Source: Pseudomonas sp. IAC-BECa141 (GTDB taxonomy: Bacteria; Pseudomonadota; Gammaproteobacteria; Pseudomonadales; Pseudomonadaceae). From it: 64,000 nt of DNA. Numbering within the stretch: position 1 is the first letter of the stretch; the number at the start of each line of letters is the position of its first letter. Of this stretch, positions 42,323 through 52,185 are shown piece after piece. Under the pieces are notes generated by a model that made no database searches, was not told the DNA's origin, and was given only the letters and a program-made list of their open reading frames with translations. A program made the translations under genes and the position numbers. The stretch lies in NCBI RefSeq assembly GCF_020544405.1, contig NZ_CP065410.1, forward strand, positions 1,612,001 to 1,676,000. Reading direction: 5' to 3'.

Positions 42323-44452
42323 ATGCTCGAACAGGCTCAACGCGTCCTCAAGGACATCTTCGGCTACGACAGTTTCCGTGGCCGTCAGGGTGCAATCATT
42401 GAGCGCGTGGCCAGTGGTGGTGATGCCCTTGTCCTGATGCCGACCGGCGGCGGCAAGTCGCTGTGCTTCCAGGTGCCGGCGCTGCTGCGCGACGGCCTGG
42501 CGGTGGTGGTGTCGCCGCTGATCGCGCTGATGGACGATCAGGTCGCCACCCTCGAAGAGCTGGGCGTGGCCGCCGCCGCGTTGAACTCCACATTAAGCGC
42601 TGAACAACAGCGCGACCTCGCCAACCGGATCAAGCGTGGCGAAGTGAAAATGCTCTATCTGGCGCCGGAGCGTCTGGTGCAGCCGCGGATGCTGTCATTT
42701 CTGCAAGGCTTGAACATCGCCCTGTTCGCTATCGACGAAGCGCACTGCGTGTCGCAATGGGGCCACGACTTCCGCCCGGAATACCTGCAACTGGGGCAAC
42801 TGGCGGAAATGTTCCCCGACGTGCCGCGCATCGCCCTGACTGCCACCGCCGACAAGCGTACCCGGGAAGAAATCGTCACCCGTCTGCATTTGCAGAACGC
42901 CGAGCGTTTCCTGTCGAGCTTCGACCGGCCGAACATCTTCTACCGCATCGTGCCCAAGGAGCAGCCGCGCAAGCAGTTGCTGGCGTTCCTCGCCGAGCGG
43001 CGCAGCGATGCCGGCATCGTCTACTGCCTGTCACGCAAGAAGGTCGAAGAGGTGGCCGCGTTTCTCACCGAGCAGGGCTTCCCGGCGCTGCCGTACCACG
43101 CCGGTCTGCCCAACGATCTGCGCGCCTATCACCAGAAGCGCTTCCTCAACGAGGAAGGCTTGATCATGGTCGCCACCGTGGCGTTCGGCATGGGTATCGA
43201 CAAGCCTAACGTGCGCTTCGTCGCTCACCTTGATCTGCCCAAATCCCTTGAAGCCTATTACCAGGAAACCGGGCGCGGAGGCCGTGACGGCCTGCCGGCG
43301 GACGCGTGGATGGCCTACGGTCTGCAAGACGTGGTGATGCTCAAGCAGATGCTGCAGAACTCCGAGGGCGACGAACGCCATAAGCGTCTGGAGCAGCACA
43401 AACTCGACGCCATGCTCTCGCTCTGCGAAGAAACCCGCTGCCGCCGTCAGGCACTGCTGGCGTATTTCGACGAAGACATGCCCGAGCCATGTGGCCACTG
43501 CGACAACTGTATCGACGGCGTGCAGACCTGGGACGCCACCGAGCCTGCGCGTCAGGCGCTGTCGGCGATCTACCGCACCGGGCAGCGTTACGGCGTCGGC
43601 CATCTGGTGGACGTGTTGCTGGGCAAAGACAACGAAAAGGTTCGCAGCTTCGGCCATCAGCACCTGTCTGTGTTCGGCGTGGGCAAGGCGCTGGGGGAGA
43701 GCGAATGGCGTTCGCTGTTCCGCCAATTGGTCGCCCGTGGCCTGGCGGACGTCGATCATGAAGGCTACGGCGGGCTGCGTTTGAGCGACACCTGCCGGCC
43801 GCTGCTCAAGGGCGAAGTGAGCCTGGAGCTGCGCCGCGACCTCAAGCCACAAATCACCGCCAAGAGCGGCAGCAAGAGCCAGGCCAGCCAGCTCGTGCGT
43901 GGCGAAGAGCGCGAACAGTGGGAAGCGTTGCGTGCCCTGCGGCGCAAACTGGCGGAAGAACACGGCGTGCCGCCGTACGTCATCTTCCCCGACTCGACCC
44001 TGCTGGAAATGCTCCGCAGCCAGCCGACCTCGCTGGCCGACATGGCCCGGGTCAGCGGCGTCGGTGCGCGCAAGCTGGAGCGTTACGGCGAAGCTTTCCT
44101 CGAAGTGCTCGGCGGCGAGGCCGAGGCACCGAAAGTCGTGGCCGACGTGCGCCACGAACTGATCACTCTGGCCCGCGCCGGCATGACACCGTTGCAGATT
44201 TCCGGTCAGTTGCAGTGCTCGGAAAAAAACGTCTACGCCATGCTCGCCGAAGCCATCGGCAAGCAGCAGTTGTCGCTGGAACAGGCGCTGGATTTGCCGG
44301 AAGACCTGATGGGTGAAGTCCAGGACGCATTCCTGGACGGCGAAGGCGAACTGCCGTCCGTCGCCGAAGTGGCCGAGCTGTTTGCCGGTCGTGTACCGGA
44401 AGGCGTGCTGTACTGCGTGCGGGCTGCGCTGCAATCGGAGTTTGAAATGTAA
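42323..44452 (+). CDS. recQ: ATP-dependent DNA helicase RecQ
   Basis: A 709-residue RecQ helicase that unwinds DNA 3'-5' in recombinational repair. Walker A TGGGKS is at residues 41-46 (Lys45), the Walker B box DEAH at 138-141 with the aromatic-rich loop [13 protein letters not shown], and motif [12 protein letters not shown] follows. The zinc cysteines of the RQC domain are C...CxxC-type ([16 protein letters not shown]). The HRDC domain is at ~530-605 ([30 protein letters not shown]). The ATG at 42323 with GGAG upstream gives the usual N-terminus. Start and domain order are standard. Confidence 0.96.
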   Translation: MLEQAQRVLKDIFGYDSFRGRQGAIIERVASGGDALVLMPTGGGKSLCFQVPALLRDGLAVVVSPLIALMDDQVATLEELGVAAAALNSTLSAEQQRDLANRIKRGEVKMLYLAPERLVQPRMLSFLQGLNIALFAIDEAHCVSQWGHDFRPEYLQLGQLAEMFPDVPRIALTATADKRTREEIVTRLHLQNAERFLSSFDRPNIFYRIVPKEQPRKQLLAFLAERRSDAGIVYCLSRKKVEEVAAFLTEQGFPALPYHAGLPNDLRAYHQKRFLNEEGLIMVATVAFGMGIDKPNVRFVAHLDLPKSLEAYYQETGRGGRDGLPADAWMAYGLQDVVMLKQMLQNSEGDERHKRLEQHKLDAMLSLCEETRCRRQALLAYFDEDMPEPCGHCDNCIDGVQTWDATEPARQALSAIYRTGQRYGVGHLVDVLLGKDNEKVRSFGHQHLSVFGVGKALGESEWRSLFRQLVARGLADVDHEGYGGLRLSDTCRPLLKGEVSLELRRDLKPQITAKSGSKSQASQLVRGEEREQWEALRALRRKLAEEHGVPPYVIFPDSTLLEMLRSQPTSLADMARVSGVGARKLERYGEAFLEVLGGEAEAPKVVADVRHELITLARAGMTPLQISGQLQCSEKNVYAMLAEAIGKQQLSLEQALDLPEDLMGEVQDAFLDGEGELPSVAEVAELFAGRVPEGVLYCVRAALQSEFEM

Positions 44453-44537
44453 GAGGGCGTTTGTGCCAACCCTCATGCGGTTGTAACGATTCAGTACGGG
44501 GCGCCTCTTGCCTATAGGCAAATGTCATGCTTAGCTG

Positions 44538-44550
44538 ACTAATAATTAGT
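44538..44550. promoter_or_regulatory. Palindromic operator candidate before the MarR gene
   Basis: ACTAATAATTAGT is a perfect inverted repeat (6+1+6), 36 bp before the start codon of the MarR gene. It is A/T-rich like many MarR-type operators and so is a candidate for autoregulation. Confidence 0.55.
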
Positions 44551-44586
44551 TTTTCTCTATTTGTTCAGTCTAATCATGAGTGTTTT

Positions 44587-45021
44587 ATGCCGTTAACCGA
44601 TCAACACCGTTTTGGCATGCAATTGGCCCAGATGTCCCGAGGCTGGCGTGCCGAACTGGATCGCCGGCTGGCCGGCCTGGGTTTGTCCCAGGCGCGCTGG
44701 CTGGTGCTGCTGCATCTGGCGCGTTTCGAAGAGGCGCCGACCCAACGTGAGCTGGCGCAAAGCGTCGGCGTCGAAGGACCGACCCTGGCCCGTCTGCTCG
44801 ACAGCCTGGAAAGCCAGGGACTGGTGCAACGCCAGTCTGTAATGGAAGACCGCCGGGCAAAGAAAATCGTGTTGTGCTCACCGGCCCTGCCGCTGATCGA
44901 ACAGATTGAAACCATCGCCACGCAACTGCGCAAGGAATTGTTCGAGGGTATCGATGAGGCCGACATGAAGGTGTGCATGCGGGTTCACGGGCACATTCTG
45001 GCCAACCTGGAAAAGTCTTGA
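44587..45021 (+). CDS. MarR-family transcriptional regulator
   Basis: A 144-residue winged-helix regulator: dimerisation helix RFGMQLAQMSRGWRAELDRRLAGLGLSQARWLVLLHLAR, recognition helix TQRELAQSVGVEGPTLARLLDSLESQGLVQR and wing with the conserved DRRAKKIVL. The family usually represses genes in response to small aromatic or oxidant ligands. In P. aeruginosa the gene between recQ and the FimV-like gene has the same type, as I recall (PA3341). A perfect palindrome at 44538 may be its own operator. Confidence 0.9.
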   Translation: MPLTDQHRFGMQLAQMSRGWRAELDRRLAGLGLSQARWLVLLHLARFEEAPTQRELAQSVGVEGPTLARLLDSLESQGLVQRQSVMEDRRAKKIVLCSPALPLIEQIETIATQLRKELFEGIDEADMKVCMRVHGHILANLEKS

Positions 45022-45148
45022 GGCATAACCGCGTGCCGTTTTTTTGAGAGATCGCGCTGGGCGGACTATAAGAACTACTGGGCAATATCGTGTTCGTACC
45101 GGATGTGCGAACGCATAGAAGTCGGTTTTGCTTATTTAAGGGATGCTC

Positions 45149-46930
45149 ATGCTCGGAAGTCGGCACGTGGTACTGCGTTGCACCAACTCACTGTTGGTGG
45201 CCGGTGTTCTCACCTGGTCCACCGCATCATTGGCGTTGGGGCTCGGTGACATCACCGTGCATTCGGCCCTCAATCAACCACTCAAGGCTGACATCGCCCT
45301 GGTGGATGTCGGGGCCGTCAGCGAAAGCGATCTGGCGATCCGTCTGGCCTCGGCGGACGAATTTGGCCGCGCCGGCATCGAACGCGTGTTCTTTCTCAAT
45401 GACCTCAAGTTCACCCCGATTCTGCGCGGCAATCGCAACATGATCCGGGTGACCTCCAGTAAACCGGTCAATGAACCCTTTCTGAATTTCCTGGTGCAAC
45501 TCGATCAGCCCAATGGCCACCTGCTGCGCGAATACATCGTGCTGATCGACCCGCCGGGTTCACCGGGAATAGTCCCGGCCACCGACGAGCCGACTGCGCG
45601 TGCGCAATCGTCGGAATTCCCGACCCCCGAGTCTCCCTCCGCAACGACGCCGGCCAAACCTGCTGCACCCGTGCAGCCACCGGCCCCGGTCGCTGACGCG
45701 CAGGCCGAGCAATTGGCGGCGAGCCTTGTGCAGAACCAGCAACTGCAAAAAACCATCGATGAATTGAACGTGAAGCTTCAGGCCCAGGCAGTGCTGATCG
45801 CTGACGGCAAGAAACAGCTCGGCGAGCTGCAGGCCCGTCTGATTGAAGTGCAACAGGCACCACCGGCACCCGCAACACCCGTGGTGCCTGTGCCGGCGCC
45901 GGTCATTGCCCCGGTCGAGTCTCAGGAGGATTTACTCAACTGGCCGCTGCTCGGCGGATTGTTGCTGGTCCTGGGATTATCGGTGGCAGGGCTGTACGTG
46001 CGCCGGCAACGCCAGCAGGCGCAAGGGACTGCTGCGCCGTTGCCGTTCCTGCCGGTACGAAACGAACTCCCGGTCGACGACACCGAACCAATGCAGCCGA
46101 GTGCCGTGCACAGTGCGGTCGAACATCGCGAAGACCACGCCAACGGCGATGTGCTGGAAGCGGTCGGCATTTATCTGGCCTACGGTCGCTTGAGCGAGGC
46201 TGCCGGTTTATTGCGTGATGCATTGCAGCGGGAGCCGGAGCGCATTGACCTCGGCGTGCAGTTGCTCGAAGTGCTGGGGCGGCAAGGCGACTCGCCGGCC
46301 TATGACGAGCAGGAAGCCCGTCTGCGTCAGCTCGGGGTCGAGGATCAGCGCTTGCAGGAGATTCGCGCCCGCTACCCGAAACTGGTCAGCGCCGCACCTT
46401 TGGTGGCGGCGGCCCCGGTGATTGCCGAGCTGCCGATCGAATCCTCCGGGCCTGTCGAACCGGTAGTCGAAGACAATTTCGAACTGAATCTGGACCAGCT
46501 CTCGATGGCCTCCAGTTGGGATCTTGAGGAAGCTCGCCCGGCCAGCGCCGAACCTGAGCAGGCTCCATCGACGCTGGGCTCCGATCTGCAGGTATTGCCA
46601 CAGGATTTCGAACTGCCGGAAACCCTGCCCGACGATGCCGAAACCGCTGAACTGGAATGGATCGTCGAACCAGAAACGCAGCCGCTGGACGAGGACTTTC
46701 TCAACGAGTTTGGCGATCCCGGCCCAGCGCTCTCCCTGGAGCCACTGGAACTGCAAGCCCCGGAACCCGAACCCTCGGACGCCGAGAACGCCGGCAAACT
46801 CGAACAGGCCCAGACCTGCATCGATGACGGCGATATCGATAGCGCCATTGCCTTGCTCAACGAACTGCTCAAAGAGGCTGACGAACCTCTCAAGCAAACG
46901 GCGCGCACGCTGTTGGCCGGGATTCGCTGA
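45149..46930 (+). CDS. FimV-like membrane protein
   Basis: A 593-residue FimV/HubP-related protein. A signal-like N-terminus (LRCTNSLLVAGVLTWSTASLALGLGDITVHSALNQPL) leads into the FimV N-terminal domain (SESDLAIRLASADEFGRAGIERVFFLNDLKF). A proline-rich and coiled-coil region follows (residues ~150-245), then one membrane helix (~268-289, LLNWPLLGGLLLVLGLSVAGL). The cytoplasmic part is acidic and ends in the conserved FimV C-terminal motif (NAGKLEQAQTCIDDGDIDSAIALLNELLKE). No LysM motif is evident. It is shorter than FimV itself. I choose ATG 45149, since AGGG is too close to ATG 45143. Confidence 0.85.
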   Translation: MLGSRHVVLRCTNSLLVAGVLTWSTASLALGLGDITVHSALNQPLKADIALVDVGAVSESDLAIRLASADEFGRAGIERVFFLNDLKFTPILRGNRNMIRVTSSKPVNEPFLNFLVQLDQPNGHLLREYIVLIDPPGSPGIVPATDEPTARAQSSEFPTPESPSATTPAKPAAPVQPPAPVADAQAEQLAASLVQNQQLQKTIDELNVKLQAQAVLIADGKKQLGELQARLIEVQQAPPAPATPVVPVPAPVIAPVESQEDLLNWPLLGGLLLVLGLSVAGLYVRRQRQQAQGTAAPLPFLPVRNELPVDDTEPMQPSAVHSAVEHREDHANGDVLEAVGIYLAYGRLSEAAGLLRDALQREPERIDLGVQLLEVLGRQGDSPAYDEQEARLRQLGVEDQRLQEIRARYPKLVSAAPLVAAAPVIAELPIESSGPVEPVVEDNFELNLDQLSMASSWDLEEARPASAEPEQAPSTLGSDLQVLPQDFELPETLPDDAETAELEWIVEPETQPLDEDFLNEFGDPGPALSLEPLELQAPEPEPSDAENAGKLEQAQTCIDDGDIDSAIALLNELLKEADEPLKQTARTLLAGIR

Positions 46931-46936
46931 CGACGG

Positions 46937-49126
46937 TCAGAACGTCTGCCCGAGGTTCAGGTACACCGCCTGCTCATCCGCATCGTTCAGGCCATAGCTG
47001 AAATTCAGCGGCCCCAGCGGCGTATCGAAACCGATGAACACGCTGGCGGCGTTGATGTAGCCGCTGTCGAATTCATTGTCGTTGTTCCACGCCCGGCCCC
47101 TTTCCAGTGACGCACCGGCGTACAACGGGAAGTCCAGCGGCAGGTATGAGCGCGGGGTAAGGCGGCGGTAATACACCGCGCGCATCAGACTGACGTTTTG
47201 CCCGGAGATCGCATCCTCGCGGAAACCCGACAATTGCCGGGCGCCGCCGAGCAGGAAACTGGAGGTCACCACGTTGGCATCGTCCAGCGTGCGACCGTAA
47301 CGACCGCCCAGGATCAGCGTGTCCGGGCCGCTGCTCATGGCCTTGTCCAGTTTGAACTCCCACTGCCGGTAGCGTGTGTCGGAACCCAGGCTCGGTTCGA
47401 ACTGCACCAGCGTCAGGCCGATGTCTTCGCCTTCGTGGGGGTAGTAGACGTTGTCCAGCGAGTCGAACGAGTACTTCAGCGCATAGAACCCTTCGTTGAA
47501 GTTTTCGCTCGGCAGATCCTGATCGCCGATCCGCACATCCGCCTTGCCCCAGGCCTCGCCGACGCCGAAGCGCACTTCGCCGCTGTTGCCGATCTGCCGG
47601 CCAACGTTGAGGCCGAAGCCGTAGCGCTCGACGCGATACTGGGCGATCGGATCGTTGTCCAGAACCGAGTCGACGTTTTGCGCGGCGAACGACGCATAAG
47701 GTGCCACGAAATAGCGAGAGCCCACATCCAGCGGCTGATAGAACTCGCTGTACAACTCTTGTTTATCGCCGATTTGTGCTCGGGTCAGCCATTCCGCGCC
47801 GAGGCGGTTGATGCCGTTCATTCGGTAACTGGCGCCGAGGTTGAAGGCGCTGTCGCCGCGCATGTCATCCGACAGGTTGAGGCCGACCCGCAGGTAATCG
47901 GTGCCGGTACGTTTGCCCCGCGCGCTGATCACCAGCGTGTGATCCGCGCCCTTGTGGACCACGCGGTATTGCACCTGCTCGAAGTAGTCGAGGCCATACA
48001 GCGTGCCCATGTCGGTTTGCAGACGACCCAGGTCCAACGGCTCGCCGATGTGCTGGCGGATGTAGTAGCGGATCACGTCGTCGCCGACTTTCGAGTCGTT
48101 CTCGACCTTGATTGCGGTAATGATCGGCGTGCGCTGGCCCGGCGCGCGGGCGGCATTGAGTTCGGCGTCCTGCGACTGCACGGGTTTGAGGCGGGCGAGG
48201 CGTACGTCCAGAGCCTTGGTCGCGCGGTAGCCGGCGTCGATCATCTCCTGGCCCCGACCGAAGTCGGTGGCGCCGAAACTGGCCAGCGGCGGCTGGATCA
48301 GCACGTCATCGGGATGCAGGGTCGCCAGTTGCTCTTCGGAGTTGCGCCGGGTCATCAGGGTGATCGACTGGTTCAGCACATCGACCACGGTCACCAGTTG
48401 CTTGCGGTTGCGCAGCGGGGTACCGATGTCGACCACGATAGCCACGTCGACGCCCATTTCCCGGGCCACGTCGAGGGGGATGTTGTCGGTCATGCCGCCA
48501 TCCACCAGCAGGCGGCCGTCGAGTTCGACCGGGGCGAACACCGCCGGGATCGACATGCTGGCGCGGATCACCTGGGGCAGGTGACCTTTGCGGAACACCA
48601 CTTTTTCGCCGTTGGCGATGTCGGTGGTCACGGCGCGGAACGGGATCGGCAGCTTGTCGAAATCCCGGGTGTCGCTGGTGTGGGCCAAGAGGCTTTCCAG
48701 CAGTAGCGCAAGGTTCTGGCCCTGAATCACGCCCAATGGCAGGCCGAGGCTGCCGTCGTCGCGAAAGCTCAGTTTCTGTTTCACCAGAAAGTCGCGGTCA
48801 TCCTGCTTGCGCCGGAACGGTACGTCTTCCCGGGGCGGGGCGTCGGACAGTGCCTGCTGCCAGTCGATGGTCAGGGCGAGTTTTTCCAGTTCGTCGATCT
48901 TGTAGCCCGAGGCGTACAGGCCGCCGACCACCGCGCCCATGCTGGTGCCGGCAATCGCATCGATCTTGATGCCTTGTTCTTCCAGGGCCTTGAGCACACC
49001 GATGTGCGCCAGGCCACGGGCCGCGCCGCCGGACAGCACCAGGCCGACTTTCGGGCGTGTTGCCTCACTGGCATGAACGAACAGGGGAAGGAAACCAAGC
49101 AGCAGGCAGATCAGAAGACGACGCAT
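46937..49126 (-). CDS. plpD: Patatin-like phospholipase of type Vd autotransporter family (PlpD-like)
   Basis: A 729-residue protein with a Sec signal (MRRLLICLLLGFLPLFVHA). The patatin domain contains the oxyanion loop SGGAARG (32-38), the nucleophile Ser62 in GTSMG, and Asp209 in DGG, forming the catalytic dyad. After residue ~310 a POTRA-like domain (TPIITAIKVENDSKVGDDVIRYYIRQHIGEPLDLGRL) connects to the 16-stranded outer-membrane barrel ending in a terminal Phe (YLNLGQTF). PlpD of P. aeruginosa (PA3339) is the type member and lies next to the FimV-like gene in that genome too. It probably hydrolyses phospholipids at or outside the cell surface. The gene converges with the FimV-like gene, 6 bp apart. 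Confidence 0.92.
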   Translation of the reverse strand: MRRLLICLLLGFLPLFVHASEATRPKVGLVLSGGAARGLAHIGVLKALEEQGIKIDAIAGTSMGAVVGGLYASGYKIDELEKLALTIDWQQALSDAPPREDVPFRRKQDDRDFLVKQKLSFRDDGSLGLPLGVIQGQNLALLLESLLAHTSDTRDFDKLPIPFRAVTTDIANGEKVVFRKGHLPQVIRASMSIPAVFAPVELDGRLLVDGGMTDNIPLDVAREMGVDVAIVVDIGTPLRNRKQLVTVVDVLNQSITLMTRRNSEEQLATLHPDDVLIQPPLASFGATDFGRGQEMIDAGYRATKALDVRLARLKPVQSQDAELNAARAPGQRTPIITAIKVENDSKVGDDVIRYYIRQHIGEPLDLGRLQTDMGTLYGLDYFEQVQYRVVHKGADHTLVISARGKRTGTDYLRVGLNLSDDMRGDSAFNLGASYRMNGINRLGAEWLTRAQIGDKQELYSEFYQPLDVGSRYFVAPYASFAAQNVDSVLDNDPIAQYRVERYGFGLNVGRQIGNSGEVRFGVGEAWGKADVRIGDQDLPSENFNEGFYALKYSFDSLDNVYYPHEGEDIGLTLVQFEPSLGSDTRYRQWEFKLDKAMSSGPDTLILGGRYGRTLDDANVVTSSFLLGGARQLSGFREDAISGQNVSLMRAVYYRRLTPRSYLPLDFPLYAGASLERGRAWNNDNEFDSGYINAASVFIGFDTPLGPLNFSYGLNDADEQAVYLNLGQTF

Positions 49127-49196
49127 CGTGAGTCTCGGGGCGAGCGATAAAGCCGGCTATTATAGCGGCGCCCCTCTGGCTCAGGAGTTTCAGCGC

Positions 49197-49484
49197 ATGA
49201 CCGACACAAAACCGGAAATCGTCATCACCTATTGCACGCAATGCCAGTGGCTGTTGCGCGCCGCGTGGCTGGCGCAAGAACTGCTCAGCACCTTTGGCGA
49301 TGATCTCGGCAAAGTGTCGCTGGTGCCGGGCACCGGCGGGATATTCAACATTACCTGCAACGACGTGCAGATCTGGGAACGCAAGGCCGACGGCGGTTTC
49401 CCGGAGGCCAAGGTGCTCAAGCAGCGGGTGCGCGACCAGATCGACCCTGATCGCGACTTGGGCCACAACGATCGTACTCAGTGA
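49197..49484 (+). CDS. SelT/SelW/SelH family thioredoxin-like protein
   Basis: A 95-residue Rdx-family protein with CTQC (Cys13, Cys16) in the position of the selenocysteine motif CxxU of eukaryotic homologues. The rest follows the family: VPGTGGIFNITCNDVQIWERKADGGFPEAKVLKQRVRDQI. It probably acts in thiol redox reactions; substrates are unknown. The start at 49197 has CAGGAG upstream; the frame is open before it without family similarity. It is divergent from PlpD and overlaps the end of the convergent DMT exporter by 7 bp. Confidence 0.9.
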   Translation: MTDTKPEIVITYCTQCQWLLRAAWLAQELLSTFGDDLGKVSLVPGTGGIFNITCNDVQIWERKADGGFPEAKVLKQRVRDQIDPDRDLGHNDRTQ

Positions 49485-50371
49485 GAGGTCGCCTCGGCCG
49501 CGACGGTTTTCCTGTCGTTGCTGCCTGACATCCGGCTCGACACCACGATGGCAACGATGATCAACGCGCCGCCGATCAACATGCGCAGGGTCGGATTTTC
49601 ATCGAACAGCAGCCAGGCCACGGTAATTCCGTACACCGGCTCCATGGCGAACACCACCGCGGCCGTGCGGGCCTTGATTACCGCGAGGCTGGCGACAAAC
49701 AGGCTGTGGGCAACGCCGGTGCAGAACACCCCGAGCAGACCGATCCACACCCAGTCGATGGCGCGCACTTGGCTCAGTTGCGGCGCCGCGACCGGCAGCA
49801 GACACAGCGCCACCACCACGTTCTGACACAACGCCGCCTGCACCGCCGGGATACGTCCGGAGCTGGCGCGGTTGGTCAGGGACAGCAGGGAAAACAGCAG
49901 GCCGGACAGGATTGCCCAGAGCAGGCCGGTAGTCGCGCCGCTGGCCAGATCGAATGCCGGCGTCACCAGCACCAGCCCGACACTGACCAGCGCCACCAGA
50001 ATGATTTCATTGGCGCGGATGCGCTCGCGGAAGATCAGCCCTTCGAGGATCACCGTGAAGGCCGGGAAACTGGCGAAACCCAGGGTCGCGATGGCGACGC
50101 CCGCGACCTTGACCGCAATGAAGAAACTTACCCAATGGCCGGCCAGCAGCACGCCGCTCAGGGCCAGTCGTCGCCAGTCGACGGCCTGCAATTTCTGCCA
50201 GCCGCCCTGTTGGGCGAAACGGGCGAAAAAGGCCAGGGCCAGCACGGCGAACGCGGCGCGTCCGAACACGATGACCGCGGGCGTTGCGGCTGCGAGTTTG
50301 CCGAAGACGCCGGTCAGGCCGAACATCAGTGCGCCGATATGCAGGGCGCCCAGGGCGGTACGGGGAGTCAT
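49478..50371 (-). CDS. EamA/DMT-family transporter
   Basis: A 297-residue exporter with ten predicted membrane helices in two EamA halves (ALHIGALMFGLTGVFGKLAAATPAVIVFGRAAFA and LLFSLLSLTNRASSGRIPAVQAALCQNVVVALCLL...). No signature reveals the substrate. It may belong with the AraC-type gene just upstream at 50443-51207, same strand, 71 bp apart, as regulator plus exporter. Confidence 0.88.
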   Translation of the reverse strand: MTPRTALGALHIGALMFGLTGVFGKLAAATPAVIVFGRAAFAVLALAFFARFAQQGGWQKLQAVDWRRLALSGVLLAGHWVSFFIAVKVAGVAIATLGFASFPAFTVILEGLIFRERIRANEIILVALVSVGLVLVTPAFDLASGATTGLLWAILSGLLFSLLSLTNRASSGRIPAVQAALCQNVVVALCLLPVAAPQLSQVRAIDWVWIGLLGVFCTGVAHSLFVASLAVIKARTAAVVFAMEPVYGITVAWLLFDENPTLRMLIGGALIIVAIVVSSRMSGSNDRKTVAAEATSH

Positions 50372-50442
50372 TGCAGTCCTTTTTCAAACACCATTACAGG
50401 CACACATTGAAGCGTGTCCCGACGGGAAAGTCTGTCGGCAGG

Positions 50443-51207
50443 CTATCGACTTTTGTCGTCAGCCTCGCGCCGCAATTGTGTAGGAGAGATACCAAATTCA
50501 CGCAGGACGGCGGCCGAAAACGCACTTTGCGAGTTGTAGCCGACTCGGCAGGCCACTTCACCGACGGGCAGCGTGGTGTTGCGCAACAGCGCGACGGCTT
50601 TGTGCAGGCGTCGGCTGCGAATGTAGTCCATCGGTGTTTGCCCGCATTCGGCGACGAACCGCGCATGCAGCCGGGCGCTGGATAACCCGGCGACGCGCGC
50701 CAGATCCGCGACTTGCAGCGGATAAGCCGCGTACTGCTCGATGTGCGCATCGAGTGCCGCAAAGGGCAGGCGGCGCGCGGTGATCTCGGTGGGTGGCACG
50801 TGGCTCAGGCTTGCCAGCAGCAACACCGCGCCCTGTTGCGCAATCAACGGATCGTCCACCGGGCTGTTCGCCAGCCAGTTGACCAATTGACCTTGCCCCG
50901 CGTCCAGCGACAAACGGGCGGCGTTGTCCAGCAGTCGGCGGCTGGCATCGGCGTGATCGCCCAGTGAGCGTGTCAGCCATTGTTCGTCGGGCACATCCAG
51001 TACCAGACAGCGGCTGCCCTTGGGGCTGCCGCACGCGTGATGCGCACCGGCGGGGATCACCACGAAGCTCTGCTGCATTACCTGACTGCCACGCCCTGCG
51101 ACTTCGAAATCCAGCGCGCCGGACAGGCCGAACACCAGTTGCGCGTGGTTGTGGCTGTGGGCGATCAGGTCGTGGCTGTAATGGCGCAGGGTCAGGATCG
51201 GTTGCAT
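50443..51207 (-). CDS. AraC-family regulator with cupin domain
   Basis: A 254-residue regulator. The N-terminal cupin part (HSHNHAQLVFGLSGALDFEVAGRGSQVMQQSFVVIPAGAHHACG) senses a ligand, and the C-terminal part has two helix-turn-helix motifs (LQVADLARVAGLSSARLHARFVAECGQTPMDYIRSRRLHKAV; VGEVACRVGYNSQSAFSAAVLREFGISPTQLR). The start at 51207 has GGAG upstream. It may control the DMT exporter immediately downstream. The effector is unknown. Confidence 0.88.
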   Translation of the reverse strand: MQPILTLRHYSHDLIAHSHNHAQLVFGLSGALDFEVAGRGSQVMQQSFVVIPAGAHHACGSPKGSRCLVLDVPDEQWLTRSLGDHADASRRLLDNAARLSLDAGQGQLVNWLANSPVDDPLIAQQGAVLLLASLSHVPPTEITARRLPFAALDAHIEQYAAYPLQVADLARVAGLSSARLHARFVAECGQTPMDYIRSRRLHKAVALLRNTTLPVGEVACRVGYNSQSAFSAAVLREFGISPTQLRREADDKSR

Positions 51208-51339
51208 GGTGGTCTCCGGGCGAGCCGCCAGTCTACACCGGCACAGGGGCGGCGCGTTTGTCACACGACTGACGCATGCTTGTCATGGTCGATTAACCGG
51301 GCGCGCGCACAGTGGCGAAAACATCGCAGAGGGTTGCCC

Positions 51340-52155
51340 ATGACCAGCGCCGAGCTCGCCAGACCCAGCCGTAAACAACGGGTTCGCACCCTGTGGATCT
51401 CTGACGTGCACCTGGGCACGCGGGATTGCCAGGCCGAGCATCTGTCGCAATTTCTCAAGGGCTATCACGCCGACAAGATCTACCTGGTGGGTGACATCAT
51501 CGACGGCTGGAAGCTGCGCGGTGGCATGTACTGGCCGCAGGCGCACACCAATGTGATCCGCCGTTTGCTGACCATGAGCAAACGCGGCACCGAGGTGATT
51601 TACGTCACCGGTAACCACGACGAATTCCTGCGCCGCTATTCAAAACTGATTCTGGGCAATATCCAGTTGGTCGACGAGGCGGTGCACGTCACGGCTGATG
51701 GCCGGCATCTGCTGGTGATTCACGGCGACCAGTTCGACGTGATCACCCGCTATCACCGCTGGCTCGCGTTTCTCGGCGATTCGGCCTACGAATTCACCCT
51801 GACCCTCAACCGCTGGCTCAATCATTGGCGGGCGAAACACGGTTACGGCTACTGGTCGCTGTCGGCTTATCTCAAGCACAAGGTGAAGACTGCGGTCAGC
51901 TTCATCAGTGACTTCGAGGAAGCCATCGCCCACGAGTGTGTGAAACGCGAATTGCACGGCGTGGTCTGCGGGCACATTCACCACGCCGAGATCCGCAAGG
52001 TCGGCGAGGTGGATTACCTCAATTGTGGCGACTGGGTGGAGTCGTGCACGGCGCTGATCGAACACTGGGACGGCACGATCGAACTGTATCGCCTGGCTGA
52101 TGCACAGGCGCGGGAAGCCGAATTGAAAGCCGCGAAGGTTGCCGAGCTGGCCTGA
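51340..52155 (+). CDS. UDP-2,3-diacylglucosamine diphosphatase-like metallophosphoesterase
   Basis: A 271-residue metallophosphoesterase with the family motifs DVHLG (residue ~24), GDIIDGW, GNHDEFLRR, and GHIHHAEIRKVGEVDYLNCGDWVESCTAL. These match the LpxH-like group (COG2908) that removes UMP from UDP-diacylglucosamine in lipid A synthesis. It is longer than LpxH itself and may be the paralogue found in Pseudomonas that accompanies other lipid or cell-wall genes, so the substrate is not certain. The ATG at 51340 has GAGGG upstream. It is divergent from the AraC gene. Confidence 0.85.
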   Translation: MTSAELARPSRKQRVRTLWISDVHLGTRDCQAEHLSQFLKGYHADKIYLVGDIIDGWKLRGGMYWPQAHTNVIRRLLTMSKRGTEVIYVTGNHDEFLRRYSKLILGNIQLVDEAVHVTADGRHLLVIHGDQFDVITRYHRWLAFLGDSAYEFTLTLNRWLNHWRAKHGYGYWSLSAYLKHKVKTAVSFISDFEEAIAHECVKRELHGVVCGHIHHAEIRKVGEVDYLNCGDWVESCTALIEHWDGTIELYRLADAQAREAELKAAKVAELA

Positions 52156-52164
52156 GCGACGGCC

Positions 52165-52180
52165 CCTGTGGGAGCGGGAT
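52165..52180 (+). repeat. Half REP sequence
   Basis: CTGTGGGAGCGGGATT resembles one arm of a Pseudomonas REP (GTGGGAGCGAGCTTGCTCGC), here without the complementary arm. It lies between the phosphoesterase and the convergent HD-domain gene. Confidence 0.5.
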
Positions 52181-52185
52181 TGTCT

